Source: Serratia marcescens
GTDB lineage: Bacteria > Pseudomonadota > Gammaproteobacteria > Enterobacterales > Enterobacteriaceae
Reading direction: 5' to 3'
Assembly (NCBI RefSeq): GCF_001902635.1
Contig: NZ_MJAO01000005.1
Span: 186,001 to 250,000, forward strand
Length of the DNA: 64,000 bases
Below the pieces are notes generated by a model. That model searched no databases and was not told where the DNA came from. It saw only the letters and a program-made list of their open reading frames with translations. Numbering within the stretch: position 1 is the stretch's first letter; each line of letters starts with the position of its first letter. Position numbers and translations under genes: made by a program. This document shows, piece by piece, positions 10,528-21,199 of this stretch.

Positions 10528-11298
10528 TTATTCTGCCGGCAGCGTCGGCACGTTGCTGTCGAACCAGGTTTGGTAGATCTTGGCGTAGGTTCCGTCGGCG
10601 ACGATCTTCTTCAGGCCGGCGTTGATCTTGTTGCGCAGCTCGTCGTTGCCTTTGGCGACGGCGATGCCGAAATACTGGCGCTCGAACTTGGCGTCGGACA
10701 CCAGTTTGAAGGCTTTCTCCGGGTGGGTCTTGATATAGAATTTGGCCACGCCGACGTCGCCGACCGCCGCGCCGATGCCGTCTTCATACAGCTCCTGCAG
10801 CATCAGCGGGGTATTGTCGAAACGCTTGATGGCGGTGCTGTTTTTGCCCAACACATCGGACACCACGATGTCGCCGGTGCTGGAGTTCACCACGCCGACC
10901 TTCAGCGCTTTCAGTGCGGCGATGGAGTCTACCGTCGAGTCTTGCGGCACCACGATGGCCTGCTCGGCGGGGAAGTAAGGCGCCGAGAAATCAACCATTT
11001 GCTTGCGTTTGTCGGTGATGGTGATGCCGGAAATGATGATATCGCGATCGCCGGAATTCAACGTAGCGAAGATCCCTTCCCACGGCGTATTGATCAATTT
11101 GATTTGGAAGCCTTCAGCCTTGGCCACCGCTTTGATGATGTCGATGTCGAAACCTTCCAGCTGCTTTTGGCTGTTTTCAAATTCGAACGGCCGATAGGTG
11201 CCGCCGGAGCCGACGACGTAGGTAGGTTCAGCCGCCAATGCGGCGGTGGAGAAGCTGGCGGCCAGGCAGGCGCCGATCAGAACTAAACGTTTTAACAT
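10528..11298 (-). CDS. Polar amino acid ABC transporter, periplasmic binding protein (GlnH-like)
   Basis: 256 residues with a classic signal peptide (MLKRLVLIGACLAASFS, cleavage after ALA). The SBP family 3 fold is indicated by PFEFEN, LEGFDIDI, a DIIISGITIT stretch and the AVGDVGVAKF region. It captures a polar amino acid in the periplasm for the permease and ATPase downstream. Substrate is unresolved: glutamine, basic amino acids or cystine are all possible. It is the first gene of the operon, divergent from ftsB. Confidence 0.9.
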   Translation of the reverse strand: MLKRLVLIGACLAASFSTAALAAEPTYVVGSGGTYRPFEFENSQKQLEGFDIDIIKAVAKAEGFQIKLINTPWEGIFATLNSGDRDIIISGITITDKRKQMVDFSAPYFPAEQAIVVPQDSTVDSIAALKALKVGVVNSSTGDIVVSDVLGKNSTAIKRFDNTPLMLQELYEDGIGAAVGDVGVAKFYIKTHPEKAFKLVSDAKFERQYFGIAVAKGNDELRNKINAGLKKIVADGTYAKIYQTWFDSNVPTLPAE

Positions 11299-11702
11299 CG
11301 CGATCCCCGATTAATGAAAGGTTATATATTGGAATTATTTATGCACTGTTAGTGCATAAAAATAATCTTCAATGAATGAAAGTGCAACTGCTGCATAAGG
11401 ATTATTCTTTCTATGGTGTTAAATATTCACTTTTAACATTGCTGCGGCGTAAGCGACGGGGCAGGAAGCGGCGGTGCAGTGATTCTTGCTGCATAATGGG
11501 GGAAGGGCAGTGTGCCTCTCATTGGAAAACGCATCGCGTGCGCCGGGCAAAAGGGGCTTTTTTTGCCGCTTTCGCCGCGGAATTAGGCTATAAACTCGGG
11601 AACCCTTCATCCGTATTCTGAATTTGGCGTTGAAATGCCGCTCTCAGTGTGGAGTCCAACGAGAAGTTGTGGGATGATTGGTCGGTTTTTCAGGGGGCGG
11701 AG
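11299..11702. other. 404-bp divergent intergenic region between the ABC transporter and ftsB
   Basis: No convincing gene is seen. It holds a perfect inverted repeat at 11338-11360 close to the transporter gene and an AT-rich stretch. A TATAAA near 11590, in the ftsB direction, is a weak candidate -10 element without a clear -35. Confidence 0.5.
11338..11360. promoter_or_regulatory. Perfect 9+5+9 inverted repeat upstream of the ABC transporter, candidate operator
   Basis: TTTATGCAC and GTGCATAAA flank the pentamer TGTTA, about 40 bp upstream of the binding protein start. On the minus strand a TATATAAC stretch between the repeat and the gene could be the -10. A dimeric regulator bound here would affect transcription of the transporter. 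The NtrC consensus has a similar half site but needs two more bases between halves. Confidence 0.5.
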
Positions 11703-12023
11703 ATGGGAAAACTTACGCTGCTATTGCTGGCATTGCTCGGTTGGTTACAGTATTCACTGTGGCTGGGCAAAAATGGTATTCACGATTACGTGCGGGTCAA
11801 TGAAGACGTTGCGGTCCAGCAGGGCAACAACGCTAAGTTGAAAGCGCGTAACGATCAGCTGTTTGCCGAAATCGATGATTTGAACGGCGGGCAGGAAGCG
11901 ATCGAAGAGCGTGCGCGTAATGAGCTGGGCATGATCAAGCCCGGTGAGACTTTCTATCGTCTGGTTCCTGACCAATCCAGACGCAACGCGGCGTCTTCCT
12001 CGCAAAACAACGCACAAAAATAA
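11703..12023 (+). CDS. ftsB: Cell division protein FtsB
   Basis: 106 residues. A single N-terminal membrane helix ([19 protein letters not shown]) is followed by a periplasmic coiled coil rich in E, N and R. FtsB forms the FtsQLB complex that links the divisome to septal peptidoglycan synthesis. I chose ATG 11703, where homology to [12 protein letters not shown] begins, over an upstream in-frame ATG at 11649. ispD starts 3 bp after the stop. Confidence 0.95.
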   Translation: MGKLTLLLLALLGWLQYSLWLGKNGIHDYVRVNEDVAVQQGNNAKLKARNDQLFAEIDDLNGGQEAIEERARNELGMIKPGETFYRLVPDQSRRNAASSSQNNAQK

Positions 12024-12026
12024 CGC

Positions 12027-12734
12027 ATGAATCACTCCGCAGGCACCTTTCCCTCGGTGATTGCCGTCCTGCCCGCTGCCGGTATCGGCAGCCGTATGCA
12101 GGCGGAATGCCCGAAACAATATTTAACCATCGGCCGGCATAGCATCGTCGAACACGCCATCCACGCCCTGTTGCGCCACCCGCGCATCGAGCGGGTGATC
12201 GTGGCGATCGGCCCCGAAGATCGCCAGTTCGAACAGTTGCCGATCGCCCAGGATCCGCGGGTGATCGTCACCGAAGGTGGCAAGCAGCGCGCCGATTCGG
12301 TGATGGCCGGGCTGAAGCTGGCAGGCGATGCGGACTGGGTGCTGGTGCACGACGCCGCGCGCCCCTGCCTGCACGCCGACGATCTCGAGCGCCTGCTGGC
12401 GATCACTGCGCACAGTAAGGTCGGCGGTATTCTCGCTGCGCCGGTGCGCGACACCATGAAACGCGCCGAGCCCGGCCGCGAAACCATCGCCCACACCGTC
12501 GATCGGCAGGATTTATGGCATGCGCTAACGCCGCAGCTGTTTCCGCTGCCGCTGCTCAAGTTGTGTCTGCAACGCGCGCTGGATGAAGGTGCGAACGTCA
12601 CCGACGAAGCCTCGGCGCTCGAGCATTGCGGTTACCATCCGCTGCTGGTTGCCGGACGGGCGGACAACATTAAAGTAACGCGGCCGGAGGATTTGGCGCT
12701 GGCGGCGTTCTATTTGACTCAGTTGGACAACTAA
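12027..12734 (+). CDS. ispD: 2-C-methyl-D-erythritol 4-phosphate cytidylyltransferase
   Basis: 235 residues. The nucleotidyltransferase signature [10 protein letters not shown] (residues 15-24) and the substrate motif VHDAARPC are intact. It makes CDP-ME in the MEP isoprenoid pathway, two steps before IspF, whose gene follows after 10 bp. The gene is tightly packed between ftsB and ispF. Confidence 0.97.
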   Translation: MNHSAGTFPSVIAVLPAAGIGSRMQAECPKQYLTIGRHSIVEHAIHALLRHPRIERVIVAIGPEDRQFEQLPIAQDPRVIVTEGGKQRADSVMAGLKLAGDADWVLVHDAARPCLHADDLERLLAITAHSKVGGILAAPVRDTMKRAEPGRETIAHTVDRQDLWHALTPQLFPLPLLKLCLQRALDEGANVTDEASALEHCGYHPLLVAGRADNIKVTRPEDLALAAFYLTQLDN

Positions 12735-12744
12735 GGAGCGCATC

Positions 12745-13218
12745 ATGCGTATCGGTCACGGTTTTGACGTACATAAATTCGGCGGCGAAGGCCCGTTGGT
12801 GATCGGTGGCGTTCGCATCCCTTACGACAAAGGTTTGCTGGCCCACTCCGACGGCGATGTCGCGCTGCATGCCGCGACCGACGCCTTGCTGGGCGCGGCG
12901 GCGCTGGGCGATATCGGCAAGCTGTTCCCCGATACCGATCCGGCATTCAAAGGCGCCGACAGCCGCGAGCTGCTGCGCGAAGCCTGGAAACGCATCCGCG
13001 CCAAGGGTTACCGCCTCGGCAACCTCGATATCACCATCATCGCCCAGGCACCGAAAATGGCGCCGCACATCCCGCAGATGCGCGTCTTCCTGGCGGAAGA
13101 TCTGCAGTGTCATATGGATGACGTCAACGTGAAGGCCACCACCACCGAGCAGCTCGGTTTCACCGGGCGTGGCGAGGGCATCGCTTGCGAAGCGGTCGCC
13201 TTGCTGATCAAGGAATAA
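12745..13218 (+). CDS. ispF: 2-C-methyl-D-erythritol 2,4-cyclodiphosphate synthase
   Basis: 157 residues. The metal ligands are in the N-terminal GHGFDVHKF and in [11 protein letters not shown]. The enzyme releases CMP from CDP-ME 2-phosphate to form MEcPP. It sits directly after ispD and 4 bp before truD in a compact operon. Confidence 0.97.
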   Translation: MRIGHGFDVHKFGGEGPLVIGGVRIPYDKGLLAHSDGDVALHAATDALLGAAALGDIGKLFPDTDPAFKGADSRELLREAWKRIRAKGYRLGNLDITIIAQAPKMAPHIPQMRVFLAEDLQCHMDDVNVKATTTEQLGFTGRGEGIACEAVALLIKE

Positions 13219-13222
13219 TTGC

Positions 13223-14269
13223 ATGGATATGGCGAATCTGACCTGGCTGCATGGCCGGCCGCAGAGCACCGGGGTGTTGAAAGCCAATCCGGAAGATTTC
13301 GTGGTGGTGGAAGATCTGGGTTTCGCTCCAGATGGCGAAGGCGAGCATGTGCTGGTGAACATCCGTAAAAACGGCTGCAACACCCAGTTCGTGGCCGATT
13401 ATCTGGCGCGCTTCGCCGGTATTCACGCCCGTTCCGTCAGCTATGCCGGGCTGAAAGACCGCCATGCGGTGACCGAACAGTGGTTCTGCCTGCATATGCC
13501 GGGCAAGGACACGCCGGATTTCTCTCAGTTTGCGCTGGAAGGCTGCGAGGTGCTTGCTTACGCTCGACACCTGCGCAAAATGCGCATCGGCAACCTGAAG
13601 GGCAACCACTTTACGCTGGTGCTGCGCCAAATTTCCGATCGTCAGGACGTGGAGCGCCGTCTGCAGGCCATCGCCGCACATGGCGTGCCAAATTATTTCG
13701 GCAGCCAACGCTTTGGCCGCGGTGGCAATAACCTGGTGATGGCGCGCCGCTGGGCGAATGACGAGATCCGCGTCAAAGAGCGCAGCAAACGCAGTTTCTA
13801 CCTTTCCGCCAGCCGTAGCGCGCTGTTCAATCAGGTAGCAAGCCAACGCCTGGCCGACGGCCTGCAACGCACCGTGCTGGAAGGTGATGCTCTGCAGCTG
13901 AGCGGGCGCGGCAGTTGGTTCGTCGCCAAAGCCGATGAACTTGAGACGCTGCAACAGCGGTTGGATGCCGGTGAGCTGGTTGTCACCGCAACATTGCCGG
14001 GCGACGGAGAGCCGGGCACCGCCGGCGATGCGTTGGCATTTGAACAACAATGCTTGGCGGAACAGCCGGAATTGCTTACGCTTTTAAAGCGCGAGCGTGT
14101 CGAACCCGCTCGTCGGGCCCTGCTGTTGCAGCCGCAAAATATGCTGTGGAACTGGTGGGATGAGGTTACCGTGGAACTGCGCTTCTGGTTGCCGGCAGGC
14201 AGCTTCGCCACCAGCGTGGTTCGCGAAATCATGCAGCAGGATGACAGTGATGCGGATATTGCTGAGTAA
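13223..14269 (+). CDS. truD: tRNA pseudouridine(13) synthase TruD
   Basis: 348 residues. The TruD catalytic aspartate lies in [12 protein letters not shown] near residue 80, and the family motifs NYFGSQRFG and [11 protein letters not shown] are present. It isomerises U13 in tRNA-Glu. The gene overlaps the surE start by 20 nt, so surE is probably coupled to it. Confidence 0.96.
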   Translation: MDMANLTWLHGRPQSTGVLKANPEDFVVVEDLGFAPDGEGEHVLVNIRKNGCNTQFVADYLARFAGIHARSVSYAGLKDRHAVTEQWFCLHMPGKDTPDFSQFALEGCEVLAYARHLRKMRIGNLKGNHFTLVLRQISDRQDVERRLQAIAAHGVPNYFGSQRFGRGGNNLVMARRWANDEIRVKERSKRSFYLSASRSALFNQVASQRLADGLQRTVLEGDALQLSGRGSWFVAKADELETLQQRLDAGELVVTATLPGDGEPGTAGDALAFEQQCLAEQPELLTLLKRERVEPARRALLLQPQNMLWNWWDEVTVELRFWLPAGSFATSVVREIMQQDDSDADIAE

Positions 14270-15011
14270 CGATGATGGCGTCAGCGCCCCGGGCATTCAG
14301 GTGCTGGCGGCGGCGCTGCGGGAATTTGCCGAGGTGCAGGTAGTGGCGCCGGACCGCAATCGCAGCGGTTCTTCCAATGCCCTGACGCTGGAGTCGCCGC
14401 TGCGCACACAGACGCTGGCCAACGGCGACATCGCCGTGCAACAGGGGACGCCGACCGACTGCGTTTACCTTGGTGTCAACGCGCTGATGCGCCCGGTGCC
14501 GGATATTGTGGTCTCGGGCATCAACGCCGGGCCTAACTTGGGCGATGACGTCATTTATTCCGGCACCGTCGCGGCGGCGATGGAAGGCCGGCATCTGGGG
14601 CTGCCCGCGTTGGCGGTGTCGTTGAACGGCCACCAGCACTACGCGACCGCCGCCGTCATTACTTGCCGCATCCTGCGCGCGCTGCAGCGCGAACCGTTAC
14701 GCACCGGAAAAATCCTGAATATCAACGTGCCGGATCTGCCGCTGGCGGAGATTAAAGGCCTGCGCGTCACCCGCTGTGGCAGCCGCCATCCCGCTGATAA
14801 GGTCTTCTGCCAGCAGGATCCTCGCGGACAAAATCTCTACTGGATCGGGCCGCCTGGTGATAAATTCGATGCCGGGCCGGATACCGACTTTGCGGCGGTG
14901 GAACAAGGCTATGTGGCAATCACGCCGCTGCAGGTGGATTTGACCGCCTACGCGGCGCAGGAAGTCGTGAAAACATGGTTAACCAAGGCTGAGGTTAGCG
15001 GGGAATGGTGA
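14250..15011 (+). CDS. surE: 5'/3'-nucleotidase SurE
   Basis: 253 residues, the E. coli length, with the metal site LLSNDDG at the extreme N-terminus and [26 protein letters not shown] chose ATG 14250 inside truD because [10 protein letters not shown] is the conserved start; the frame is open further upstream. SurE dephosphorylates nucleoside monophosphates and supports survival in stationary phase. It overlaps pcm by 7 nt. Confidence 0.96.
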   Translation: MRILLSNDDGVSAPGIQVLAAALREFAEVQVVAPDRNRSGSSNALTLESPLRTQTLANGDIAVQQGTPTDCVYLGVNALMRPVPDIVVSGINAGPNLGDDVIYSGTVAAAMEGRHLGLPALAVSLNGHQHYATAAVITCRILRALQREPLRTGKILNINVPDLPLAEIKGLRVTRCGSRHPADKVFCQQDPRGQNLYWIGPPGDKFDAGPDTDFAAVEQGYVAITPLQVDLTAYAAQEVVKTWLTKAEVSGEW

Positions 15012-15631
15012 ACAAGCGCATGCAAACATTGCTGACGCAATTGCGGCAGCAGGGGATCCGGGACGAAAGGCTGCTGCGGGCGATCGAAGCGGTGCCGCGC
15101 GAGCGTTTTGTCGACGAGGCGCTGGAGCACAAGGCTTACGAAAACACCGCGCTGCCGATCGGCTCCGGCCAGACCATTTCCCAACCTTATATGGTGGCGC
15201 GCATGACCGAGCTGTTGAACCTGAAGCCCACCTCGCGGGTGCTGGAGATCGGCACCGGTTCCGGCTACCAAACCGCCATCCTGGCGCATCTGGTGCAGCA
15301 CGTTTGTTCCGTCGAACGCATCAAAGGCCTGCAGTGGCAGGCCAAACGCCGCCTGAAACAACTCGATCTCCACAATGTTTCCACCCGCCACGGCGACGGC
15401 TGGCTGGGCTGGGCGTCGCGCGGCCCGTTCGATGCGATCATCGTCACCGCCGCGCCGCCGGAAATTCCGCAGGCGCTGGTGGAGCAGTTGGACGATGGCG
15501 GCATTCTGGTGCTGCCGGTAGGCGAACAGAACCAAACCCTCAAACGCATTCAGCGTCATGGCAATGAGTTCGTCGTCGACGCGGTGGAGGCGGTGCGCTT
15601 TGTGCCGCTGGTGAAAGGCGAGCTGGCCTAG
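15005..15631 (+). CDS. pcm: Protein-L-isoaspartate O-methyltransferase
   Basis: 208 residues. The SAM-binding motif [15 protein letters not shown] and the upstream [15 protein letters not shown] match the PCMT family. It methylates isoaspartyl residues in aged proteins to begin their repair. The start overlaps the surE end, giving the usual surE-pcm-nlpD-rpoS order. Confidence 0.97.
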   Translation: MVNKRMQTLLTQLRQQGIRDERLLRAIEAVPRERFVDEALEHKAYENTALPIGSGQTISQPYMVARMTELLNLKPTSRVLEIGTGSGYQTAILAHLVQHVCSVERIKGLQWQAKRRLKQLDLHNVSTRHGDGWLGWASRGPFDAIIVTAAPPEIPQALVEQLDDGGILVLPVGEQNQTLKRIQRHGNEFVVDAVEAVRFVPLVKGELA

Positions 15632-15938
15632 CGATTGTCTGATTTTTCGACCGTTCGCAAAATCTGTTGCACTTTCATCACGCCGGGATACGGTTTTCTC
15701 GTTCCAATCAGGCTAATTTTCACTAGAATTGGCCTTTCTACGTAGTTGTCTTATGGTGCGACAACGCCAATGTGGTTAGCATTGGCGCGCGTTTTGATGC
15801 TCCGGCGGGCGATGACCTGGCATTCAGGGATCGGCCGGAGGTGCCTTTGCATCGCAGAAACTGGGAAGTGGCAAAAGCTCGGCTACGATGTAAAGGGTAT
15901 TTTGGATATATCACTGATATTGCTGTCATGGGGGAAGC
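15632..15938 (+). other. 307-bp pcm-nlpD intergenic region with tandem hairpins
   Basis: No supported gene. Two adjoining hairpins are seen: GTTGTC / GACAAC (about 15745-15765) and a perfect CGCCAATG / CATTGGCG (15765-15772 and 15780-15787, 7-nt loop). An open frame of about 50 codons runs into the nlpD start with rare arginine codons, so it does not look coding. nlpD promoter elements probably lie here. Confidence 0.45.
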
Positions 15939-16955
15939 ATGAGCACGGGAAGCCCAATGATTACGTTACGCCGGGTTGCGGTGTGTACGATGGTAAGTTT
16001 GTGGTTGGCGGGTTGTACGAACAATGCCTCGACGTCGGCCCCTATCAGCAGCGTGGACGGCGGCGCCGCTCCAGCCGTCAATGGCAATAATGGCGGGGTG
16101 CAGCAGGTCGGCCCAGAGGGCCGCATTGTCTATAACCGCAGTTATAACGCCATCCCCAAAGGGAGCTACAGCGGCGGCGACACCTATACGGTCAAGCGCG
16201 GCGATACGCTGTTTTACATCGCCTGGATCACCGGCAACGATTTCCGCGACCTGGCGCAGCGCAACAATATTCCTGAGCCATACAGCCTGAATGTTGGCCA
16301 AAGCATTCAGCTTGGTAATGGTTCTGCCAACGGCGGCGGCGGCATGCTGGCGACGACAGACGCCACCAAAGGCGGCGTTCCGAAGCCACCTTCCAGCACC
16401 CAGATCCAGACGGCAACGGTTGATTCTCAATCAACTAACGCGTATTCTGAAAACTCGGGTAAACAGAATGTAGGTAAGATGTTACCTGCAGCAGGCGCCG
16501 CAGCGGTTGGGACCGCGACTGCGCCTGTTACCGCGCCGGAAGCCGCTCCTCCAGTGAGCAGCACCGTCAGCAACAGTTCTCCGGTCAGCACCTGGAGATG
16601 GCCGACTGACGGTAAGATTATTGATAACTTTTCCTCATCAGAAGGTGGGAATAAGGGCGTCGATATCGCCGGTTCCCGTGGGCAGCCTATCTTCGCTACC
16701 GCCGATGGCCGTGTAGTGTATGCAGGCAACGCTTTACGGGGTTACGGTAATCTAATCATCATCAAACACAATGATGATTACCTGAGCGCCTACGCTCATA
16801 ACGACACAATGCTGGTCCGGGAACAACAAGAAGTGAAGGCGGGTCAAAAAATAGCCACCATGGGTAGCACCGGTACCAGTTCAGTACGTTTGCATTTTGA
16901 AATTCGTTACAAGGGGAAATCCGTAAACCCGCTGCGTTATCTTCCGCAGCGATAG
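15939..16955 (+). CDS. nlpD: Murein hydrolase activator NlpD, outer-membrane lipoprotein
   Basis: 338 residues. A lipoprotein signal ending in LAGC directs lipidation; a LysM domain ([14 protein letters not shown].. to LNVGQSIQL) binds peptidoglycan; the C-terminal M23/LytM domain (residues about 220-335) is degenerate, as in E. coli NlpD, and activates the amidase AmiC at the septum. A GGGGGAA site precedes the ATG. The main rpoS promoter of enterobacteria lies within nlpD, so part of this gene is the rpoS leader. Confidence 0.95.
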   Translation: MSTGSPMITLRRVAVCTMVSLWLAGCTNNASTSAPISSVDGGAAPAVNGNNGGVQQVGPEGRIVYNRSYNAIPKGSYSGGDTYTVKRGDTLFYIAWITGNDFRDLAQRNNIPEPYSLNVGQSIQLGNGSANGGGGMLATTDATKGGVPKPPSSTQIQTATVDSQSTNAYSENSGKQNVGKMLPAAGAAAVGTATAPVTAPEAAPPVSSTVSNSSPVSTWRWPTDGKIIDNFSSSEGGNKGVDIAGSRGQPIFATADGRVVYAGNALRGYGNLIIIKHNDDYLSAYAHNDTMLVREQQEVKAGQKIATMGSTGTSSVRLHFEIRYKGKSVNPLRYLPQR

Positions 16956-17009
16956 ATTGGGCAGAATACGCTGAGATTCTGCTCGCGGTATCACGGGTAG
17001 GAGCAGCAT
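16956..17009 (+). promoter_or_regulatory. rpoS proximal leader and ribosome binding site
   Basis: The bases before the rpoS ATG, ATCACGGGTAGGAGC, are nearly the same as in the E. coli rpoS leader. There the region pairs with an upstream leader segment, and Hfq-dependent sRNAs such as DsrA and RprA relieve that block. Conservation suggests the same control here; the upstream partner strand would be inside nlpD. Confidence 0.55.
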
Positions 17010-18008
17010 ATGAGCCAAAATACGCTGAAAGTTAACGAGTTACATGATGATGCGGATTTCGACGAGAATGGAGCTGAGGCCGAGTCGTTTGATGAAAAAG
17101 CGCTGGTAGAAGAAGAGACCAGCGAGAACGATTTAGCGGAAGAAGAGCTGTTGTCTCAAGGCGTTACGCAACGCGTATTGGATGCGACGCAGCTCTATCT
17201 GGGTGAGATCGGTTATTCACCTCTGCTGACCGCAGAGGAAGAAGTCTATTTTGCGCGGCGTGCTCTGCGCGGTGACGTGCCGTCCCGCCGCCGCATGATT
17301 GAAAGCAACCTGCGGTTGGTGGTGAAAATCGCCCGCCGCTACAGCAACCGCGGTCTGGCGCTGCTGGATCTGATCGAAGAAGGTAACCTCGGTCTTATCC
17401 GTGCGGTGGAAAAGTTTGACCCGGAACGCGGTTTCCGTTTCTCCACTTACGCAACCTGGTGGATCCGTCAGACGATTGAACGGGCGATCATGAACCAAAC
17501 CCGTACCATTCGTTTGCCTATCCATATCGTCAAAGAACTGAATGTCTATCTGCGCACCGCGCGCGAGCTTTCCCATAAACTGGATCATGAACCGAGCGCT
17601 GAAGAGATTGCCGAGCAACTCGACAAGCCGGTGGATGACGTCAGCCGCATGCTGCGCCTGAATGAGCGCATCACCTCGGTGGATACGCCACTGGGCGGGG
17701 ATTCGGAGAAAGCGCTGCTGGACATTCTGGCTGACGAGAAGGACAACGGGCCTGAAGACACCACGCAAGATGACGATATGAAGCAAAGCATCGTCAAATG
17801 GCTGTTCGAACTGAACGCCAAACAGCGTGAAGTGTTGGCGCGTCGTTTCGGCCTGTTGGGCTATGAAGCGGCGACGCTGGAGGACGTGGGCCGGGAGATT
17901 GGCCTGACGCGCGAGCGTGTCCGTCAGATTCAGGTTGAAGGTCTGCGCCGCCTGCGTGAAATTCTGCAGATGCAGGGCCTGAGCATCGAGGCGCTGTTCC
18001 GCGAATAA
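17010..18008 (+). CDS. rpoS: RNA polymerase sigma factor RpoS (sigma S)
   Basis: 332 residues, nearly identical to E. coli RpoS. Region 2 ([29 protein letters not shown]) and region 4 with its helix-turn-helix ([22 protein letters not shown]) are complete. RpoS directs the general stress and stationary-phase programme. An acidic N-terminus of about 45 residues precedes the core. It converges on mutS with only 79 bp between. Confidence 0.99.
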   Translation: MSQNTLKVNELHDDADFDENGAEAESFDEKALVEEETSENDLAEEELLSQGVTQRVLDATQLYLGEIGYSPLLTAEEEVYFARRALRGDVPSRRRMIESNLRLVVKIARRYSNRGLALLDLIEEGNLGLIRAVEKFDPERGFRFSTYATWWIRQTIERAIMNQTRTIRLPIHIVKELNVYLRTARELSHKLDHEPSAEEIAEQLDKPVDDVSRMLRLNERITSVDTPLGGDSEKALLDILADEKDNGPEDTTQDDDMKQSIVKWLFELNAKQREVLARRFGLLGYEAATLEDVGREIGLTRERVRQIQVEGLRRLREILQMQGLSIEALFRE

Positions 18009-18033
18009 CGCCGGTTGTTGAACCGCATCAAAT

Positions 18034-18066
18034 AAAAACGGTGAGCATGATGCTCACCGTTTTTTT
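18034..18066 (+). terminator. Terminator between rpoS and mutS
   Basis: ACGGTGAGCAT and ATGCTCACCGT form a near-perfect stem, with A residues before and T6 after. It can serve rpoS on the plus strand and, by symmetry, mutS from the other side. Confidence 0.9.
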
Positions 18067-18087
18067 ATGCTCGCGTCCGGCACCAGA

Positions 18088-20643
18088 CTACACCATATTT
18101 TTCAGCCGGTAGATCCATTCCAGCGCTTGGCGCGGCGACAGGGAATCCGGATCCAGTGCCTCCAGAGCTTCTACCGCCGGCGAGCTCTCTTCCTGCAGCA
18201 GCGTCATCTGGGTGGCGTCGACGCTGCCCGAGGCGGTGTGGCTGGAGATAGATTCCAGCTCGCGCAGTTTCTGGCGGGCGCGCTTGATGACGTCGCGCGG
18301 CACGCCGGCCAGCGCGGCGACAGCCAGGCCATAGCTTTTGCTGGCGGCGCCGTCCTGCACGCTGTGCATGAAGGCGATGGTGTCGCCATGTTCGAGCGCG
18401 TCCAGATGCACGTTGACCACGCCTTCCATTTTCTCCGGCAGCGTCGTCAGCTCGAAGTAGTGGGTGGCGAACAGCGTCATCGCCTTGATGCGGTTAGCCA
18501 GGTTCTCGGCGCAGGCCCAGGCCAGTGACAGGCCGTCGTAGGTGGAGGTACCGCGGCCGATTTCATCCATCAGCACCAGGCTGTGCTCGGTGGCGTTGTG
18601 CAGAATATTGGCGGTTTCGGTCATCTCCACCATGAAGGTGGAGCGGCCGGAAGCCAGATCGTCCGCCGCGCCGACGCGGGTGAAGATGCGATCCACCGGG
18701 CCGATGGTGGCCTTGGCGGCCGGCACGTAGCTGCCGATGTGCGCCATTAGCACGATCAGCGCCGTTTGCCGCATATAGGTACTTTTACCGCCCATATTTG
18801 GGCCGGTAATGATCAGCATGCGGCGCTGTGGCGACAGGGAGAGCGGGTTGGAGATAAACGGTTCGCTCAGCACCTGCTCCACCACCGGATGGCGGCCTTC
18901 GGTAATGCGGATCCCCGGCTGCTCGCTCATGGTCGGGCAAGCGTAGTTCAGGGTATCGGCGCGCTCGGCCAGGTTGGCCAGCACATCCAGCTCGGCCAGC
19001 GCGGCGGCGCTTTGCTGCAGTTCCGCCAGGTGCGGCAGCAGCAGATCGAACAGCTCGTCGTACAGGCTTTTCTCGATCGCCAGCGCCTTGCCCTTGGAGG
19101 TGAGCACTTTGTCTTCGTACTCTTTCAATTCCGGGATGATGTAGCGCTCGGCGTTTTTCAGCGTCTGGCGGCGTACATAGTGGATCGGCACCAGGTGGCT
19201 TTGGCCGCGGCTGACCTGAATGTAGTAGCCGTGTACGCCGTTGAAGCCGACCTTGAGCGTATCCAGCCCCAGCTTTTCACGCTCGCGGATCTCCAGCCGG
19301 TCGAGGTAGTCGCTGGCGCCGTCGGCCAGCGCGCGCCATTCGTCCAGCTCGCTGTTGTAACCGGGGGCGATCACGCCGCCGTCGCGCACCAGCACCGGCG
19401 GCGATTCAATCACCGCGCGTTCCAGCAGCTCGCGCAGCTCGTCGAACTGACCTACCTGCGACAGCAGCTGCTGCACGTGTGGCGTATCTACGTCTTGCAG
19501 CAATGCGCGGATGTCCGGCAGTTGCTGGAACGCATGGCGCATGCGCGCCAGATCGCGCGGCCGCGCGGTGCGCAGCGCCAGACGCGCCAGAATACGCTCC
19601 TGATCGCCCACCTGGCGCAGCGAAGGCTGCAGATCGGTGAACAGGTCTTGCAATGCGCCAAGTGTCTGTTGGCGGGCGGTCAGCACTTTGATGTCGCGGG
19701 TCGGCATGTGCAGCCAGCGTTTCAGCATGCGGCTGCCCATCGGCGTGACCGTGCGATCGAGGATCGCCGCCAGCGTGTTGTCGCTGCCGCCGGACAGGCT
19801 CTGCGTCAGCTCCAGATTGCGGCGGGTGGCGGCGTCCATGATGATGCCGTCCTGCTGACGTTCCATGGTGAGGCCGCGAATGTGCGGCAGCGAGGTGCGC
19901 TGAGTATCTTTGACGTACTGCAGCAGGCAGCCGGCGGCGCGCAGCGCCTGGTGTGCCTGTTCGACGCCGAAGCCGGTCAAATCGCGGGTACCGAACTGCA
20001 GGTTGAGCTGCTGACGCGCGGTCTCAAGTTCGAATTCCCACAGTGGGCGGCGGCGCAGGCCGTGGCGCTGTTCGATCAAGACCATCTGCTCGAAGGTTTC
20101 CGGGTAGAGCAGCTCGGCCGGATTGGTGCGCTGCAGCTCGGCGGCCATGGTTTCCAGATCCTGTGGCTCGGCGACGCGGAAGCGGCCGGAGCTCACGTCC
20201 AGGGTGGCATAACCGAAGCCACGCGCGTCCTGCCAGATCGCCGCCAGCAGGTTGTCCTGGCGCTCTTGCAGCAGCGCTTCGTCGGTGATGGTGCCGGGGG
20301 TGACGATACGCACCACTTTGCGCTCGACCGGCCCTTTGCTGGTGGCCGGATCGCCGATCTGCTCGCAGATGGCGACGGACTCGCCGAGCTGCACCAGCTT
20401 GGCCAGGTAGTTTTCTACCGCGTGGTGCGGCACGCCGGCCATCGGGATCGGTTCGCCCGCCGAGGCGCCGCGTTTGGTCAGCGAGATATCCAGCAGGTGG
20501 GAAGCGCGCTTGGCGTCGTCGTAAAACAGCTCGTAGAAGTCGCCCATGCGGTAGAACAGCAGGATTTCAGGATGCTGGGCCTTGAGGCGCAGGTACTGCT
20601 GCATCATCGGCGTGTGCGAATCGAGTTTATCGGTGCTATTCAT
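18088..20643 (-). CDS. mutS: DNA mismatch repair protein MutS
   Basis: 851 residues. The mismatch wedge FYE is at residues 36-38, and the ATPase motifs [13 protein letters not shown] and [12 protein letters not shown] are intact. MutS recognises mismatches and recruits MutL. I chose ATG 20643 ([12 protein letters not shown]), which aligns with E. coli; an ATG at 20664 adds seven residues and has no ribosome site. In E. coli rpoS and mutS are separated by a variable segment; here they are adjacent and convergent. Confidence 0.98.
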   Translation of the reverse strand: MNSTDKLDSHTPMMQQYLRLKAQHPEILLFYRMGDFYELFYDDAKRASHLLDISLTKRGASAGEPIPMAGVPHHAVENYLAKLVQLGESVAICEQIGDPATSKGPVERKVVRIVTPGTITDEALLQERQDNLLAAIWQDARGFGYATLDVSSGRFRVAEPQDLETMAAELQRTNPAELLYPETFEQMVLIEQRHGLRRRPLWEFELETARQQLNLQFGTRDLTGFGVEQAHQALRAAGCLLQYVKDTQRTSLPHIRGLTMERQQDGIIMDAATRRNLELTQSLSGGSDNTLAAILDRTVTPMGSRMLKRWLHMPTRDIKVLTARQQTLGALQDLFTDLQPSLRQVGDQERILARLALRTARPRDLARMRHAFQQLPDIRALLQDVDTPHVQQLLSQVGQFDELRELLERAVIESPPVLVRDGGVIAPGYNSELDEWRALADGASDYLDRLEIREREKLGLDTLKVGFNGVHGYYIQVSRGQSHLVPIHYVRRQTLKNAERYIIPELKEYEDKVLTSKGKALAIEKSLYDELFDLLLPHLAELQQSAAALAELDVLANLAERADTLNYACPTMSEQPGIRITEGRHPVVEQVLSEPFISNPLSLSPQRRMLIITGPNMGGKSTYMRQTALIVLMAHIGSYVPAAKATIGPVDRIFTRVGAADDLASGRSTFMVEMTETANILHNATEHSLVLMDEIGRGTSTYDGLSLAWACAENLANRIKAMTLFATHYFELTTLPEKMEGVVNVHLDALEHGDTIAFMHSVQDGAASKSYGLAVAALAGVPRDVIKRARQKLRELESISSHTASGSVDATQMTLLQEESSPAVEALEALDPDSLSPRQALEWIYRLKNMV

Positions 20644-21031
20644 GCGATTATTTTTCCAATCCATTGAATGTAAAGGGAACTGTGATTTTCATTGTCGTCA
20701 TTCGCTATCACATTGTTTCAGCAGGCGTCGCCCCATTCAGCGCTTGGTAGGCGGCGCAAATCAAATCATTAAAACGCCAAACGGCGCGCTCAAACCCAAG
20801 GTTTGCACAGACGCTTATACTAGCCCAGCGGGCAATCGGCTGTCACAGGTAAAAATGGGAAGCGCTGCGCAAGGCGGGTGTGCAACGAGTGAGGATTGTC
20901 GTTCGTCTGAGGGCAACAACGCAAGTCGCCGCCTGCAGGGGGCTATTGTGCGGTGGCGAGAGGCAAGGGCATGAAGTCCTGTATAATCCTTGATATAATG
21001 TCATCAACGAATTTGCCAATCAGGGGGGGCT
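20644..21031. other. 388-bp region between mutS and the small ORF
   Basis: No gene of recognised type. The proximal part must hold the mutS promoter. The distal part (20897-20970) is a diverged copy of the sequence at 22010-22093, which covers the 3' end of the SMP-30-like gene and its downstream hairpin. A TATAAT at 20981-20986 upstream of the small ORF is a plausible -10. Confidence 0.45.
20897..20970. repeat. Direct repeat, left copy, flanking the fic module
   Basis: Bases 20897-20938 match 22010-22051 with three mismatches in 42, and 20945-20970 match 22068-22093 with four in 26. The gap between the two blocks differs (6 versus 16 bases). The copy contains the remnant of the SMP-30-like gene end. 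Confidence 0.7.
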
Positions 21032-21199
21032 ATGAGCAACAACAAAAAAGTGCGGGTGGGTTATGTTAAGCCGTCTCGTACGGATATTGCGCGTTCTGTG
21101 GCGACGTCAACGGCGGTTGAAACAGGCCAGCCCTCAGCCAGGATTGAAGCTTCTTTAGAAGAAACGCGTAAAAAATTCGCTCATCTACGCCTTGCCTAA
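21032..21199 (+). CDS. Small unknown protein, tail-to-tail with Fic; possible antitoxin
   Basis: 55 residues, lysine- and arginine-rich, starting MSNNKKVRVGYVK after a GGGGGG-type ribosome site. I do not recognise a named family. Near the C-terminus is SARIEA (residues 35-40), which resembles the (S/T)xxxE(G/N) inhibitory motif of Fic antitoxins such as VbhA and YhfG but lacks the final G or N. It converges on the Fic gene and the two stop codons overlap by about 3 bp. Typical Fic antitoxin genes lie upstream on the same strand, so the role is inference. Confidence 0.55.
   Translation: MSNNKKVRVGYVKPSRTDIARSVATSTAVETGQPSARIEASLEETRKKFAHLRLA

Noticed and set aside
11338-11360. NtrC binding site
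   Set aside because: Half sites resemble TGCACY, but the spacing is two bases short of the NtrC consensus and no sigma 54 promoter was seen.
15740-15941. Open frame of about 60 codons before nlpD with a phrase reminiscent of RpiB
   Set aside because: No start codon with a ribosome site, several rare arginine codons and no continuing similarity. Probably non-coding.
18766-20667. 633-codon open frame on the plus strand opposite mutS
   Set aside because: It lies wholly antisense to mutS; its composition is what a GC-rich gene gives in the opposite frame and it shows no family motif.
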